Assembly (NCBI GenBank): GCA_001931875.2
Contig: MSJH02000137.1
Coordinates: forward strand, 124,001 to 188,000
DNA: 64,000 nt
DNA from: Byssochlamys sp. IMV 00236
Lineage: Eukaryota; Ascomycota; Eurotiomycetes; Eurotiales; Thermoascaceae
Reading direction: 5' to 3'
Position numbers and translations under genes: made by a program
In this document: one piece after another, positions 34,300 through 45,723 of the stretch
Numbering within the stretch: position 1 is the stretch's first letter
Layout of the letters: each line of letters starts with the position of its first letter
Notes under the pieces: generated by a model
What the model saw: only the letters and a program-made list of their open reading frames with translations
Database searches by the model: none
Told to the model about the DNA's origin: nothing

Positions 34300-36081
34300 A
34301 TGGGGAAAGTATTCGACGCGGCCGAAGGTAGGACAGATTACTTCTTAGCTCTGCTTCTCCGCATTCGTCACATCCGGGTACTAACATGGAAATACAGTCG
34401 CGAAGCACAACACTCCGAACAGCTGCTGGGTAGTGTTGTACGGGAAAGTCTACGATGTAAGGCATTCAATTCGCTTTCACGGAGCTGTTACCGTTGCAAT
34501 ATTTCGATATATCACCTGCGCAACTTGAAGATGTAGCTTTACTAAATCGAGCGGCGACTTGTAGGTAACCGATTTCCTTGCTGAGCATCCTGGTGGCTCC
34601 AAGATCATCTTGAAGCTTGCTGGAAAGGATGCCACAGAAGAATACGATCCCATTCATCCTCCAGGGACACTGGAAGAGAACCTCAAGCCAGAGGCCTGTC
34701 TCGGGACCATCGACCTTGAGACGCTACCCAAACCCAGTGCAGAGAAGACCGAACCGCAGGAGCAAAAGGAATCACTCCCGCCTGTACAGGCTATGCTCAA
34801 CATGGATGAGATCGAGGAACTGGCAACGAAGAAGGTCAGCAGGAAAGCGTGGGCGTACTACTACTCCGCATCCGATGATAAGGTGTCGAAGTCGTTCAAT
34901 ACCCAGGTCTATCGGCAGATCTTGCTTCGACCGCGGGTGTTCATTGATTGCACGAATTGTGATCTGTCAACCTCACTCCTGGGTCACAAAGTCGGACTAC
35001 CGATCTACGTGTCCCCGGCAGCGATGGCACGCTTGGCCCACCCCGCAGGTGAAGCTGGTATTGCAGAGGCATGTCGCAGCTTCGGTGCCGCGCAGGTCAT
35101 CTCGAACAACGCGTCCATGGCCCCAGAGCAAATAGTCCAGGATGCTGCTCCAGATCAGGTGTTTGGGTGGCAACTCTACGTCCAGATTGACCGGAAGAAG
35201 AGTGAGGCTATGCTGGCACGGATCAACAAGCTCGATGCTATTAAGTTCATCGTGTTAACTCTGGATGCGCCAGTGCCGGGTAAGAGAGAAGATGACGAAA
35301 GGAGTAGCACTATTGGAGAATCGTTGCCAGTTCCTAGCGCTGTTAAGGAGGGTGCCCGTTCTGCTGACGGGACTCCGGACGTTTCCCAGGCCGTCGGTGG
35401 TGTTGGAAAGACGCTCTTCGCCGGTACTGATCCGTCGTTGACTTGGAATGAAACCCTTCCATGGCTGGCTAAACAGACTAAGAAGCCCATCATCCTGAAG
35501 GGTCTCCAGACACATGAAGATGCATACATCGCTTCTCACTACGCTCCTCAGGTTAAGGGTATTATCCTGTCCAACCACGGCGGTCGAGCTCTGGACACCG
35601 CTCCGCCAGCAGTCCACACTCTGTTGGAAATCAGGAAATACTGCCCACAGGTCTTCGACAAGATCGAAGTGTGGGTTGATGGCGGTATCAGACGTGGTAC
35701 CGATGTTGTGAAAGCACTGTGTCTGGGCGCCCGAGGGGTGGGAATCGGCCGTCCCCCTCTCTGGGGTCTTGGAGCTGGAGGTGTCGAGGGTGTGAAGAGA
35801 ACTCTGCAAAGTAAGTCTCCAGTTGAAGTTAAATGCCTAGGCGCGTGAAACTGACTGTACTCGCAGTCTTGTCGGATGAAACGGCGAGCTGCATGCGCCT
35901 CCTCGGGGCCCAGAGAGTCGAAGACTTGGGGCCCCAGTATGTACGTATTATATACTCCTTCTTTAGTCCAGTCCGTACTGACTCAAATGAACAGATCAAC
36001 ACCCGTATTGTCGAGCAACAGATATTCGACGGTCCCTCTGGTCTCGATACAACACCATCGGTGCTGAAATCAAAGCTATAA
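34300..36081 (+). CDS. Cytochrome b5-FMN alpha-hydroxy acid dehydrogenase (L-lactate dehydrogenase, cytochrome b2 type)
   Basis: The protein oxidises an L-2-hydroxy acid, probably lactate, by FMN and passes electrons to a b5-type haem. Five exons (34300-34327, 34398-34456, 34565-35810, 35867-35940, 35995-36081) give 497 aa. The cytochrome b5 domain covers about residues 5-75, with the haem ligand in EHPGG and a second His in [10 protein letters not shown]. The FMN barrel follows, with [33 protein letters not shown], the catalytic His/Arg in [22 protein letters not shown] and [10 protein letters not shown]. The C-terminus ([11 protein letters not shown]) is the usual one. Yeast Cyb2 has a long mitochondrial presequence, but here the b5 domain starts at once after MGKVFDAAE, so a cytosolic location is inferred. 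Confidence 0.93.
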
Positions 36082-36369
36082 TTGTATCCATGATTTGGTA
36101 AAAGTGTGGATATTTCAAACCCGGAAAGAGCTTTCACATTCATCCATATTCCCTGAGCGAATATTACAAAACTGCTGACGGATATTGTTCCCGTTTTCTT
36201 CTCTCCACCTTGCGTAACCAAGCTGTACTGTATACTCTGTTCATTGGACAGGCTTCACCTCATATGTAGTCTCTTGAGGACTCTTGCGGATGCCACTATA
36301 GACCGAATTTATACTGTCTCTGATATTGCTCTTTCAATAAACAATATCTACAAATTTGAGTCTATTTTC
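36082..36369. other. Short intergenic region
   Basis: It holds the 3' UTR of the lactate dehydrogenase gene; no further feature is seen. Confidence 0.5.
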
Positions 36370-36930
36370 GGCATAGCTACGCCTTGCCACCCATCTTTTC
36401 ATAGCTCATCTGGTCCAAAGAGGCCCTATTTCTGTCTCCTTGTCGATATATCCGGGTCCAAGAACAGTTTATCCACAAGAGGAGTAACTCTAAATCCATG
36501 TCTGGGCTCACACGCCTCCTAATCCCAACTAGCATTGTGAATTGTGATTGTATTATTCCACAATGCACTAGTCCTGGGGTCCACTTGAACCAGACCTGGA
36601 TATCCACGTTCTTCTCATACACATCATACAGACACCCCAATATGAAATTATTCTCCGTCTGCCTTATCAAACCACTCTTCCAGTGCCTTTTGCTGCTGCG
36701 GCGAGAGATCCTGAGTTGGAAAGAAGACCACACTTCTCTCCTCGATTAGTAGACCCAACTGATCTTTCTGTGACCCGTCAAATCCTTCAATTGCAGACTC
36801 ACGACCTCCGTCCTGATACGTTTCGTCAGATGAATCACCTCCTTCGCTGCTGATAAGAGTGCTTTCTTCTCCTGATCGGCGTACAATTGATCACAGTTCC
36901 GCACGTTGTAGATGTCATCAAGATACAGTG
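36370..36930 (-). pseudogene. Decayed TauD/TfdA-family 2-oxoglutarate dioxygenase
   Basis: Read on the minus strand, this stretch gives pieces of a fungal TauD/TfdA (sulfonate/taurine-type) dioxygenase in the right order but in different frames. First comes DQEKKALLSAAKEVIHLTKR with TEVVSLQLKDLTG, then after a frameshift QLGLLIEERSVVFFPTQDL and SPQQQKALEEWF, ending at a stop. About 25 bases on are YDVYEKNVDIQVWFKWTPG and, after another shift, SALWNNTITIHNASWD, a TAG, then EPRHGFRVTP, another stop, and LFGPDEL. The middle of the family, holding the first Fe ligands (HxD), is deleted. At least two frameshifts, several stops and this deletion mean no functional enzyme. The family is inferred from these phrases, not from a search. 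Left and right limits are approximate. Confidence 0.75.
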
Positions 36931-38227
36931 ATAAAAGCAAGAGTCACGGCAACCATGATGAACTTGATCCCTGTTCTTGAAAAGTACACGAAGGGCGTAT
37001 TTGATCACATTATCTACAAGCATCATTATATCTTCGTCCTTCCTCCGCGCATGGAATCTGAAACTCGATCTCTCGCACAGATCAGGTGCTGGTTATCAGT
37101 ATGAAATAATATAATTTGTTTTGGTCAGGTAATCGATTCGATTCAGGGGCCACTGTCAGCTAAATGCGAGCCAGGATATCATAATGCGGGGCATGAATGG
37201 CGTAATGTTATTGTCGGTCTTATATTCCTGATTAAATGCGCCTGGGTGACTTACGGTTTCTAGCTTATTTCTATCAGTAGTAACCGAGTGGACGAATCGA
37301 GATAAACTACTGAAGATTGAGAGTCCGGCTGATGCACAGACCGTTAAGTATGGTCGAATTATTGAAGTGGTCTAGCTTGAGGCTAACTCTGTGAACACAT
37401 TTATGCTCCATTCGATGTTTATTGCAACGATGGTGATTGGATATTGATATATAGACAGGCCCGCGATATAGGAGGAAGCTGGTGGTTATCACCTAAATTC
37501 TATCTATCTAAAGCTTTGTTCAACGAATCCTTTCAGGACCTAAGAAGCAATCCAAATCATCTACGCTATCTCCATTGTACCACACATAATCTCAATCATC
37601 AACCATCCATGGCTAATGGAAACCCATCGCGGAAACTTATCTGCGTTTATACATGGCGATATCTGCGGGCTCTGTGACGTCTTAGCTCTAGATATGAACG
37701 GGTACACCTGCTTCAGCCAATGCTTATATGCTACGACATATTGATCCCTGTCTTGGTCCCTATAATGGACGCCATGCCCGCTGGGCGCGTGGTTGGTGTT
37801 TTGCATCGGCAGCACGCGAAAGCCGCCTCTGATGTCGACATCCGAAACGACACAACTAACCCCGCGTATGAGGATGTCGACGAGCTTCTTGTCTAGGTAT
37901 TAGGATCCACCTTTTGTAGCCTTGATGGTGGTCTAAGCTACATAATGGATAGACCTATGGGGCATATGCGTCGGAATCTCCCCGGGAGACCGGGGTAGGT
38001 AGGAAAGAAGAGGTAGCCTTTTTCTTGTTCGATCAGGATAATGTGCTGTAGCTTAAACTCTGAGGGCTAGAAAACGCTGCCGTGTGAGATTTAAATCTGT
38101 CTAATATCGATTTATATCAGACGGAGAGCAGGGTTTCCAGTTTGTATCACCTAGCTGCTTCGTTTCAAGGCCGCATTCCCGGCTACTGGTGTATATCTTC
38201 ATATCGGGCAAACCAACTCGAAAAAAC
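36931..38227. other. Intergenic region between the relic and the MFS gene
   Basis: No complete gene is seen. A 43-codon plus-strand frame (37765-37896) ends in a phrase that reads like a protein C-terminus (RNDTTNPAYEDVDELLV) and may be a further remnant. The promoter of the MFS gene lies at the right. Confidence 0.4.
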
Positions 38228-40450
38228 ATGGCGCCCCCGGATATTGTGACGGAAGAGAGAGCATCAGAGCAATACGACGATGTTATCATCAAAAAGGATC
38301 CGAAACGCAAGTGGGTGAGCTACATCTGGGACACGTTCGACAAGTCTCCGGAGGAGCGCAAATTGCTTTTCAAATTGGATACTGCCATTTTGACGTTCGC
38401 ATCATTAGGTGAGTTTCGAACTGATTAGATTCTTCGTATTAGAACTGACTGGATCTCGCTAGGTTATTTCATCAAGTACCTAGATCAGATTAACATCAAT
38501 AATGCTTTCGTTTCGGGAATGTACGTCACTATAGATTCCCAGTTATGGACACTTTATTAACGGTCGAACAGGAAGGAAGATCTAGGGCTATACGGTAACC
38601 AGCTAAACTATATGCAAACAACATGGACTATCGGATATGTCATCGGGGAGATCCCTAGTAACATATTCCTCACACGAGTTAAACCGAGATACTGGATCCC
38701 TGCAATGGAGGTAGGATGTCGCCCGAAACTAATACTATGCCGGTTGGATCTTTAGCTCATATGTTCAGGTTATATGGTCTATCCTTACCTTTTCACAATC
38801 GAGATGCAATTCGGCCCACCAATTCTACATAATTCGGTTCTTCATCGGTAAGGATTCTGCAGCCACTATGTGCTGACGATAATTAACCTCCAGAAGGTCT
38901 CGCAGAAAGCACTTTCTACCCCGGAATGCAGTATATAATCGGATCATGGTATCGAAAAGATGAACTGGCTAAAAGATCTTGCATCTTCCACACAAGCAGC
39001 GCAATTGGAAGTATGTTTTCCGGCTATCTAATGGCTGGCGTATATCATCTTGGTGGAAAAGGTGGCTTCAAAGGCTGGCAATGGTAAAATTTATCCGTCA
39101 ACAGTCCCAAACAGTGCCAGTGGCTTACTATTACCGCGAAGGTTGTTTATTGTCGACGGCATCATATCGCTTCCAGTCGCCCTGAGCGGGTTCTTTGTCC
39201 TTCCGGATGTACCAGAGATCTCCAATCCTTGGTATCTGACCAAGAAGGTATGGAAGTCCGTCTAAATTTTAGTAATTTCTAGTATTATCCACACTCTGAC
39301 ATAACACTCGCAGGAAGTTGCACTTACACAGAAGAGGATGGAGTTGGAGGGTAGAAAACCGAGGCAACCCTACACAATGGCCAAGCTGAGGAAAATATTC
39401 TCGTCCTGGCATGTGTACCTCCTGACGATCGCATATATGTAGGTTCCATGCATGGGACGGCTTTAGCTCGAGGGAGATATACATATCTAACTCTACCCAG
39501 ATGTTTCAATAACGGCGCTGCAGGGTCGCAGCCTGTTTTCCAACAGTGAGTATCCTGCCCTATATATGCGTACAAAGCCCTGATTAGAGAACAGGTATTT
39601 GAAAGCGTCAAAAGACCCCAAGTACTCCGTTGGACAGATCAATGCATACCCGACCACCACTTCAGCTGTGCAGGTGTTTAGTACCCTGGTATATGCTTGT
39701 AGGTTGAGCAATCCTGTGATAACCGCGAAAAAAATCATCTTGACCAATTTCCTAGGGACATCTGATACCATATTCAGAGGCGCTCGCTGGCCTCCGATCG
39801 TTTTTGGTGCTGTAAGTCCCCACTTATGTCTATTAGAGTTCCTCGTTGACCTTTGTGTGCGAAGCTGGTGAATATCCTCTGCTACGTATCCCTTGCTGTG
39901 TGGGATATCCCTACAGGATGGAAATGGACATGCTTCATATTGGCCGGATGTGGTTATGGACTTAGCGGTCTACTCATGGCGTATGTCCCATCACTCCCCA
40001 AATGATGCAAGTATTATACGGTAGCTAATCAGCAATTGACCTAGTTGGAGCCACGAAATATGTGCCGACGACAACGAAGAGCGCGCCATCACAGTCGGAT
40101 CCATGAATGAGTTAGCGTATGTGTTTCAGGCATGGCTGCCATTGATTGTGTGGCAGCAAGTCGACGCTCCGCAATATCGGAAGGGTTATATCACCGTTAC
40201 AATACTCTCTGCACTTCTTATTGTTTCCGTGTTCGCAATACGGCATTTACATAAGAGGGAAATTGCCGACAAGTGAGTGTAGTCGATCAGCGCCTCCCGC
40301 GGTTCACTTTATTCGCATCACGAAAATATGCTAATCACTTATATATCGCTTTGCTGCAGGAGAGGACATATAGGAGAAGAGACACAGGAGGAAGATCCCT
40401 CCAGCCCTCCTCATTCTATCCCAGTTCCCACGAAGGATTTGAGAGCGTGA
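38228..40450 (+). CDS. MFS transporter, Dal5/pantothenate-transporter family
   Basis: Thirteen exons join in phase to 504 aa: 38228-38408, 38463-38520, 38572-38710, 38769-38847, 38897-39083, 39142-39247, 39314-39438, 39501-39545, 39595-39698, 39756-39811, 39865-39980, 40045-40272 and 40360-40450. About 12 TM segments are present. Typical phrases of the anion:cation symporter (Dal5/Fen2/Liz1/Soa1) group are KLDTAILTFASLGYFIKYLD, YMQTTWTIGYVIGEIPSN, LAESTFYPGMQYIIGSWY and LFIVDGIISLPVALSGFFVLPD. Members import allantoate, pantothenate, nicotinate, dipeptides or sulfonates. The neighbouring dioxygenase relic hints at a sulfonate-type substrate, but this is inference. The exon 5 acceptor is a tandem cag-aag, allowing one extra Glu. 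The intron number is high for the window, as often seen in this family. Confidence 0.9.
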
Positions 40451-41370
40451 ACCGAAGACCACAGATTGTCAACGAACTTAACGTGTTCACTTGGTTGTGA
40501 TATTATATCGTCCAGCAGCTGAATAATATGTCAAGAGCATATTGATGTATAGATTCGGGTCCGCTCTTTGAAAGGATTCAAAGATTCCTCTGCCATATAT
40601 ACTATTGAAATATATTGGAGTTACAGACCACTCTACCCAAAGAATATATCTCTTATTGGTCATCCTACAAAAATATAACTAAATGGACATTCAATGATTG
40701 ATCAACCAATGTGTTATTGTATTACGGTAGTATTACCGTAAATGGACGACAGCGGCATCGATTATCTGTATTATCGCGTATTCCGCATCAACTCCAACCT
40801 TGTTCGCGACTCCGCAGAAGCGGAATTCACCATTTACTGTCTGCGTGTAGTCGAACTCGATCAAGCTTGATTGAGACACTCCATGTGAAACAATATTCTA
40901 AATTCTATGCTATCAACCCGAATTCTCTACCACTCGCCATACGTCGTTTAATTACTTGTCCCGCTACTTCTGTCACCCCCGCTTGTCTACCCTGCACGAT
41001 CGACCGACCAACATCTCGACTCCGATGACCTCCGCCACCCCTTCCCTGGGCCCTTACTCCTCGTCGCCTGCTTTCTTTCTACCTGCACTCAAATTCGACG
41101 CGACCGTTTAGATATTCTCTACGCCTACCGCGTCTCACCACGACGATTGGAACTCGTGTTCGGCTTCCAGCTCGGAAGCTGGGACCTTTGTCCCCTTTAC
41201 TGAGCTACGCTCACCCACACAAAGCCGTATTATTCAAAGTTTCTGTGCCTTGTTTGACGGTATCAGCATCACGATCCTTTCCTGTGAGCCTTGACAGATT
41301 TCTCTGCAGTTGGATAAGCGCCAGACAACTGCAGACTTTCCATGCAATCTTACCTGCGGCCGAAAACATC
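40451..41370. other. Intergenic and long leader before RNase H1
   Basis: The C/T-rich DNA from 40900 to 41340 looks like a promoter and 5' UTR. The 105-codon frame at 40711-41028 has no motif. Confidence 0.5.
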
Positions 41371-42787
41371 ATGAACCATACTACGCCTTCTCCCAGTCCG
41401 CCGCCAACACATTCCTCTCCGGCCCAAGGGACCCCCCACAGTGTTGCTGCAGGTGCAAAGCGGAAGCGAAGCTCTGGCAGTAAATTCTATGCCGTTAAAC
41501 TTGGCTTTCAGCCCGGGGTGTACTATAACTGGAATGATTGCTTGGCGCAAGTAACGGGATACAAGGGAGCTGTCTGTGAGTCTGTCGCAAATTGATATCA
41601 CTATTATTTTGATAAGCCGCTTTTTTTTTCTTCTTCAATTGCGGGGTCTTTTATCCGGAATGATAAATGCTAATCGTTTTTCTCTTCCTACAGTCCAATC
41701 ATTCCCTACTCTCGAAGAAGCCAATGCTTTCCTTACAGGTACCAGGCTGCCTGGTTCTCATAACACAGCATCTTCAGGGGCCGACAACACACGGTTTTAT
41801 GGCGTGCAACGAGGCCATAAACCCGGTGTCTATACGGATTGGGCCAAAGCCCAGGAGCAGATACGGGGATTTGTGCGGCCGAAATACAAGAAGTTTTCTA
41901 CGCGGGTAGAAGCCGAGGAGTTTGTCCGGAGCGGACAGGAACAACCTTCGACATCGGTTAGCGTTTCACAAGTAAAGGAATTGCCAGGATCGGCTGGCTT
42001 GACGTCTGATAATCCCAAGGATGACCTTGGCTTCGATTTGGAGCCGGGAACTGGCCCTCTTCCGCCTGGTGCGGAGGACGGTTTTGATCCCAATGTGCTC
42101 TTTGACCCGACTACGGGCAGGATTGTATACAAAACGAAAGAACAGAAGACTGCAACCAAGACGAGGCCGACGGGATCACCGCCCATGTTAAACATCTATA
42201 CGGACGGAAGTTCTCTGCGGAATGGTTCAAAGATAGCATCGGCTGGAGTCGGTGTCTACTTCGGACCCGGGGATAAGAGGCATGCGACGCTCTTCCTGAG
42301 TTTTCTTTTGGTCCAGTCTTACTGACACACCTCCTTTCTCAGCAGAAACGTCTCGGAGCCGTTGAAGGGCAACCGCCAAACCAACCAGCGAGCAGAGCTG
42401 TTTGCTATTCTGCGAGCTCTTGATATTGCACCTCGCCATCGCGATGTCACCATCTTTACTGATAGTAGGTACGCTATTGACTGCGTCACTGTATGGTACA
42501 TCAAGTGGCGGCGTAACAAATGGATGACGGCAGACCACAAGCCTGTTGAGAACAAGGACCTGGTCGAATCAATCCTGGTCAAGATCGAGGAGCGGAATGA
42601 ATTGAAAGTTAAGACTCTATTTCAATGGGTGAAGGGACACAATCGTGACCATGGAAACGAAGAGGCTGATCGACTTGCGGTCAATGGTGCTCGAAGAGGT
42701 GTTACAGAAAAGGCGGAAGCACTGGCAGTAGCCCAGGATATCGCTGATGAAGGGCTTGAAGAAGAGTTCCAGGACGATTTGAATTGA
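41371..42787 (+). CDS. Ribonuclease H1 with two hybrid-binding domains
   Basis: RNase H1 degrades RNA in RNA:DNA hybrids in nucleus and mitochondria. Three exons (41371-41575, 41694-42279, 42346-42787) encode 410 aa. Two N-terminal hybrid-binding domains are visible: KFYAVKLGFQPGVYYNW..., which is split by intron 1, and RFYGVQRGHKPGVYTDW.... A disordered linker leads to the catalytic domain with the four acidic residues: D in IYTDGSS, E in QRAELFAIL, D in FTDSRYAID and D in NEEADRLAV; the histidine loop is near VKGHNRDHGNEE. Two HBDs match yeast Rnh1. Intron 2 appears to start with GC (AG|GCATGC), because no GT donor restores the frame. The start ATG follows a long leader; no clear mitochondrial presequence is seen. 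Confidence 0.93.
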
Positions 42788-43832
42788 AGTTCATGTTCAT
42801 TCGGTGTTCCTGTATCTCAGCTATATATGGCGTGGTTATGGATCGAGGTCGATATGGGCTGCGCTGCGGGAGTTTGGCAGGGCGGGACTCTGGCTGGCGA
42901 AAGACGGAGTAGGATAGGATTAGTTATTCACTGCGTGGGCCAGCAAAGCTCACCAACATGCTATCCTGATCTTCACGCCTCTCTTGGCGATTTATAAGTG
43001 TATATTCCATCACGGCTCACGTCATGAGTAGATAAGTACAGTACTTGGCCGTGGAATGTTTCCGGCAGCATGAACGAAACACGGATGAGCCGGCACTTTA
43101 CTAGGTATTCTTCTCTCGTACACTGGTAAAATAATGCAGTAGTTAGTCGGTTGTATCCTCGAAGGTTCCTTCAGCATGTTCCTGTCACGCCATCTTATCT
43201 CGGATCTTTTGGCCCACTAGAGCCCGACTTCTTGGCGGACAAATTATCTAGCGGACATTTTCTGTTCGCTCGCCGAAAACTGACTCACACCTGTGTATCT
43301 CAGGCTTTTCGACTGTGCCTTTGCTCGTGGGACTCTTACAGGTAAACCGGCTGGTTTATTGATCACGTCTTTGTCTACAAGGCAACGGGAACTTCAATCT
43401 ATCGTCTCCAGCGACCGCATAAGGTTACGGGTTCAATCTGGCCACCGTCGCGAAACTAGGCCTCAGCAACTTTCATCGGATGAGCAGAGAGCAGCAGGTT
43501 GTAATGAGCGTTCACACTATGATTGAATAACACTTTCTGGTTTCCACTACTGGTCTTTAAGCACTACTGTTCAGTGACACCCTCATTGGGACACTTAGGC
43601 CTGTATCAATCTCTCCATTCCAAGAGGGTCCATACAGACTCTCAAGCAGACGGTTCGTCAAAACCGTAAGCATAATTTAGCACGAAGGCGAAGGGACCGT
43701 GTTCAGGAATCGAGCCTCGTTGGATAATTGCTTTTCAATATCCGTGGCTCGTTGAATTCCATCCATACGAAGCGCCTGCCCAGTCGGTGGATCATTCAAG
43801 CCAAGGACGACAAGAAGACGAAAGCAGCCAAG
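42788..43832. other. Intergenic region
   Basis: No gene-like frame exceeds 77 codons and none has a motif. It includes the 3' flank of RNase H1 and the promoter of the antiporter gene. One GGTTCAATC string near 43432 is not part of a foldable tRNA. Confidence 0.45.
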
Positions 43833-45723
43833 ATGCCTACCCTTGACTTGGGCAATTTCAACATTGTCTGTGCCACCCTTGGAGGCTTCATCTCTCTCTT
43901 TGGCTTGGTCTCCTACCTTTGCAAGGAGAGATTCTATCTTTCGGAAGCATGTTAGTGCAGCCGTGCATTCTACTTCCATGGAGCCCTTTTTCCTGTGCTG
44001 ACATCCCATCAAACAGTGATATCGCTTCTAGCTGGGATTATATTTTCTCCACATGCGGCTAATTTCATCAGACCGTCAGACTATTCTCTTGGCTCTGCTG
44101 AAAATCTGGAACTTATCACGCGGGACTTCACCAGACTTGTCTTGGGTGTTCAGTTGGTTCTTGCCGGAGTTCAGCTTCCGAGTCGCTATCTGCAGATAGA
44201 ATGGAAGAGCCTCTCCCTCTTGCTAGGCCCCGGTATGGCGGCCATGTGGATATGTACCAGTCTCCTTGTCTGGGCAATGGTTCCACATACGGAATTCCTT
44301 CATGCCATGATCATCGGTGCCTGTGTGACGCCTACTGATCCAGTCTTGTCGAACTCCATCGTGAAGGGTAAATTCGCGGATAAGAACGTTCCACGGCCAC
44401 TGCAGAGGATCATAATCGCAGAGTCTGGTGCCAACGATGGCTTGGGATATCCATTCCTTTTCTTGGGGCTCTACCTCCTCAAATACGTAGGTATGGGCGG
44501 TGCAGGTACCACCGGGAATGGTGGCACAGCTATTGCAAAGTGGGTCTACGAGACTTGGTGTTACGAGATATTGCTGAGCGTTGCCTATGGCATCGCTGTT
44601 GGCTGGCTGGCTCGAGACCTACTACATTGGGCAGAGGAGAAGAAGTATATCGACCGGGAGAGCTTCCTGGTATTCGCTATTGCTCTTGCAGTAAGTCCTG
44701 ACCCTATGAAGACAATTGGTCGGCGTACTAAACACCACATCTAGCTCTTCATCGTTGGAACCTGCGGGTTGATCGGGACAGATGACCTGCTGGCCTGCTT
44801 CATTGCCGGAAATGTTTTCACTCACGAGTGAGTCTACTTTCTCTCTGAACCTCAGCTGCCTTGGATTGCTGACCTTCAAAGCGACTGGTTCCGTCTAGAG
44901 ACACTGGACGACTCCCTCCAGCCCACAGTAGATATGCTTCTCAACTTGGCCATTTTCATGTGGTTTGGAGCTGTGTGTCCGTGGTCCTCTTTCGTCCATA
45001 ACGATGTCATCCCGATATATAGGCTCATATTCCTGGGGATCCTGGTTCTGCTTCTTCGTCGACTGCCTGTCATTCTCGCAATGCATAAGGGAATCCACCA
45101 GATCGACCAGTTCTCTCAGGCAGCCTTCGTTGGATTCTTCGGGCCTATGGGAGTCGGAGCTATTTTCTATCTCTGCGTTTGCCGAGAGTTCTTGACCGAG
45201 AATGTGCTCGTTGATGGCAAACCCCGCGAGGATGCGGTCAAAGTTGCTGAAGCAGTTAATATCGTGGTCTGGTTCCTGGTTATCTGTAGTATCGTACGTT
45301 CCCCGCACCAGTTATTCTCTCTTTTTTTCACCAACGTCAAAAGGTATCCAAGCTCTGACCACTATCCAGATCGTGCACGGTATCTCCGTTCCGCTTGCCA
45401 AAGCTGGATATCATATCCCGCGTACCATCTCTAGTGCCCTGAGTACAAGCACAACCTACGATCCGGAGCCGATCACTATTCCTGGCGTCCAGAACACCCA
45501 CAGCACTGCTACACGAGGCCAAGATCCCACCGTTCTTGGTCGCAACCGTCGAGAACGGATCCCACCACCTCCCTTCAGGATTGGCGGGTCAGTTATCAGA
45601 CCGAGATCTCCAGCAAGTCAGATCCAGCCGGGTGTTGGCCAGACCGGTGAACCTGAAAGACCAGTTAGTTTGGTCTCTGATGATGGCCGACTCAAACCAG
45701 GAACACAATCTGCCAGTGACTAG
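43833..45723 (+). CDS. Plasma-membrane Na+/H+ antiporter (Nha1/Sod2 type)
   Basis: This CPA1-type antiporter exports Na+ or K+ for H+. Five exons (43833-43950, 44017-44690, 44745-44827, 44882-45293, 45370-45723) join in phase to 546 aa. There are about 12 TM helices from LGNFNIVCATLGGFISLFG onward. The ion-binding motif is ESGANDGLGYPF with the conserved Asn-Asp pair; ACVTPTDPVLSNSIVKGKFA and GTDDLLACFIAGNVFTHDDW are also family marks, as is the C-terminal VHGISVPLAK. The cytosolic tail after TM12 is about 100 residues, rich in Arg/Pro/Ser, far shorter than the yeast Nha1 tail and closer to S. pombe Sod2. The start is the ATG 6 residues before TM1. The last intron could end at an earlier acceptor, but the chosen one gives the family sequence. 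Confidence 0.92.

Noticed and set aside
36370..36930. Repeat-induced point mutation as the cause of the dioxygenase decay
   Set aside because: A few changes look like G-to-A relative to expected family residues, but frameshifts and a deletion dominate and no duplicate copy is in the window, so RIP cannot be argued.
43425..43445. GGGTTCAATC string resembling a T-arm
   Set aside because: The flanking bases cannot form a five-pair T-stem and no acceptor stem is present.
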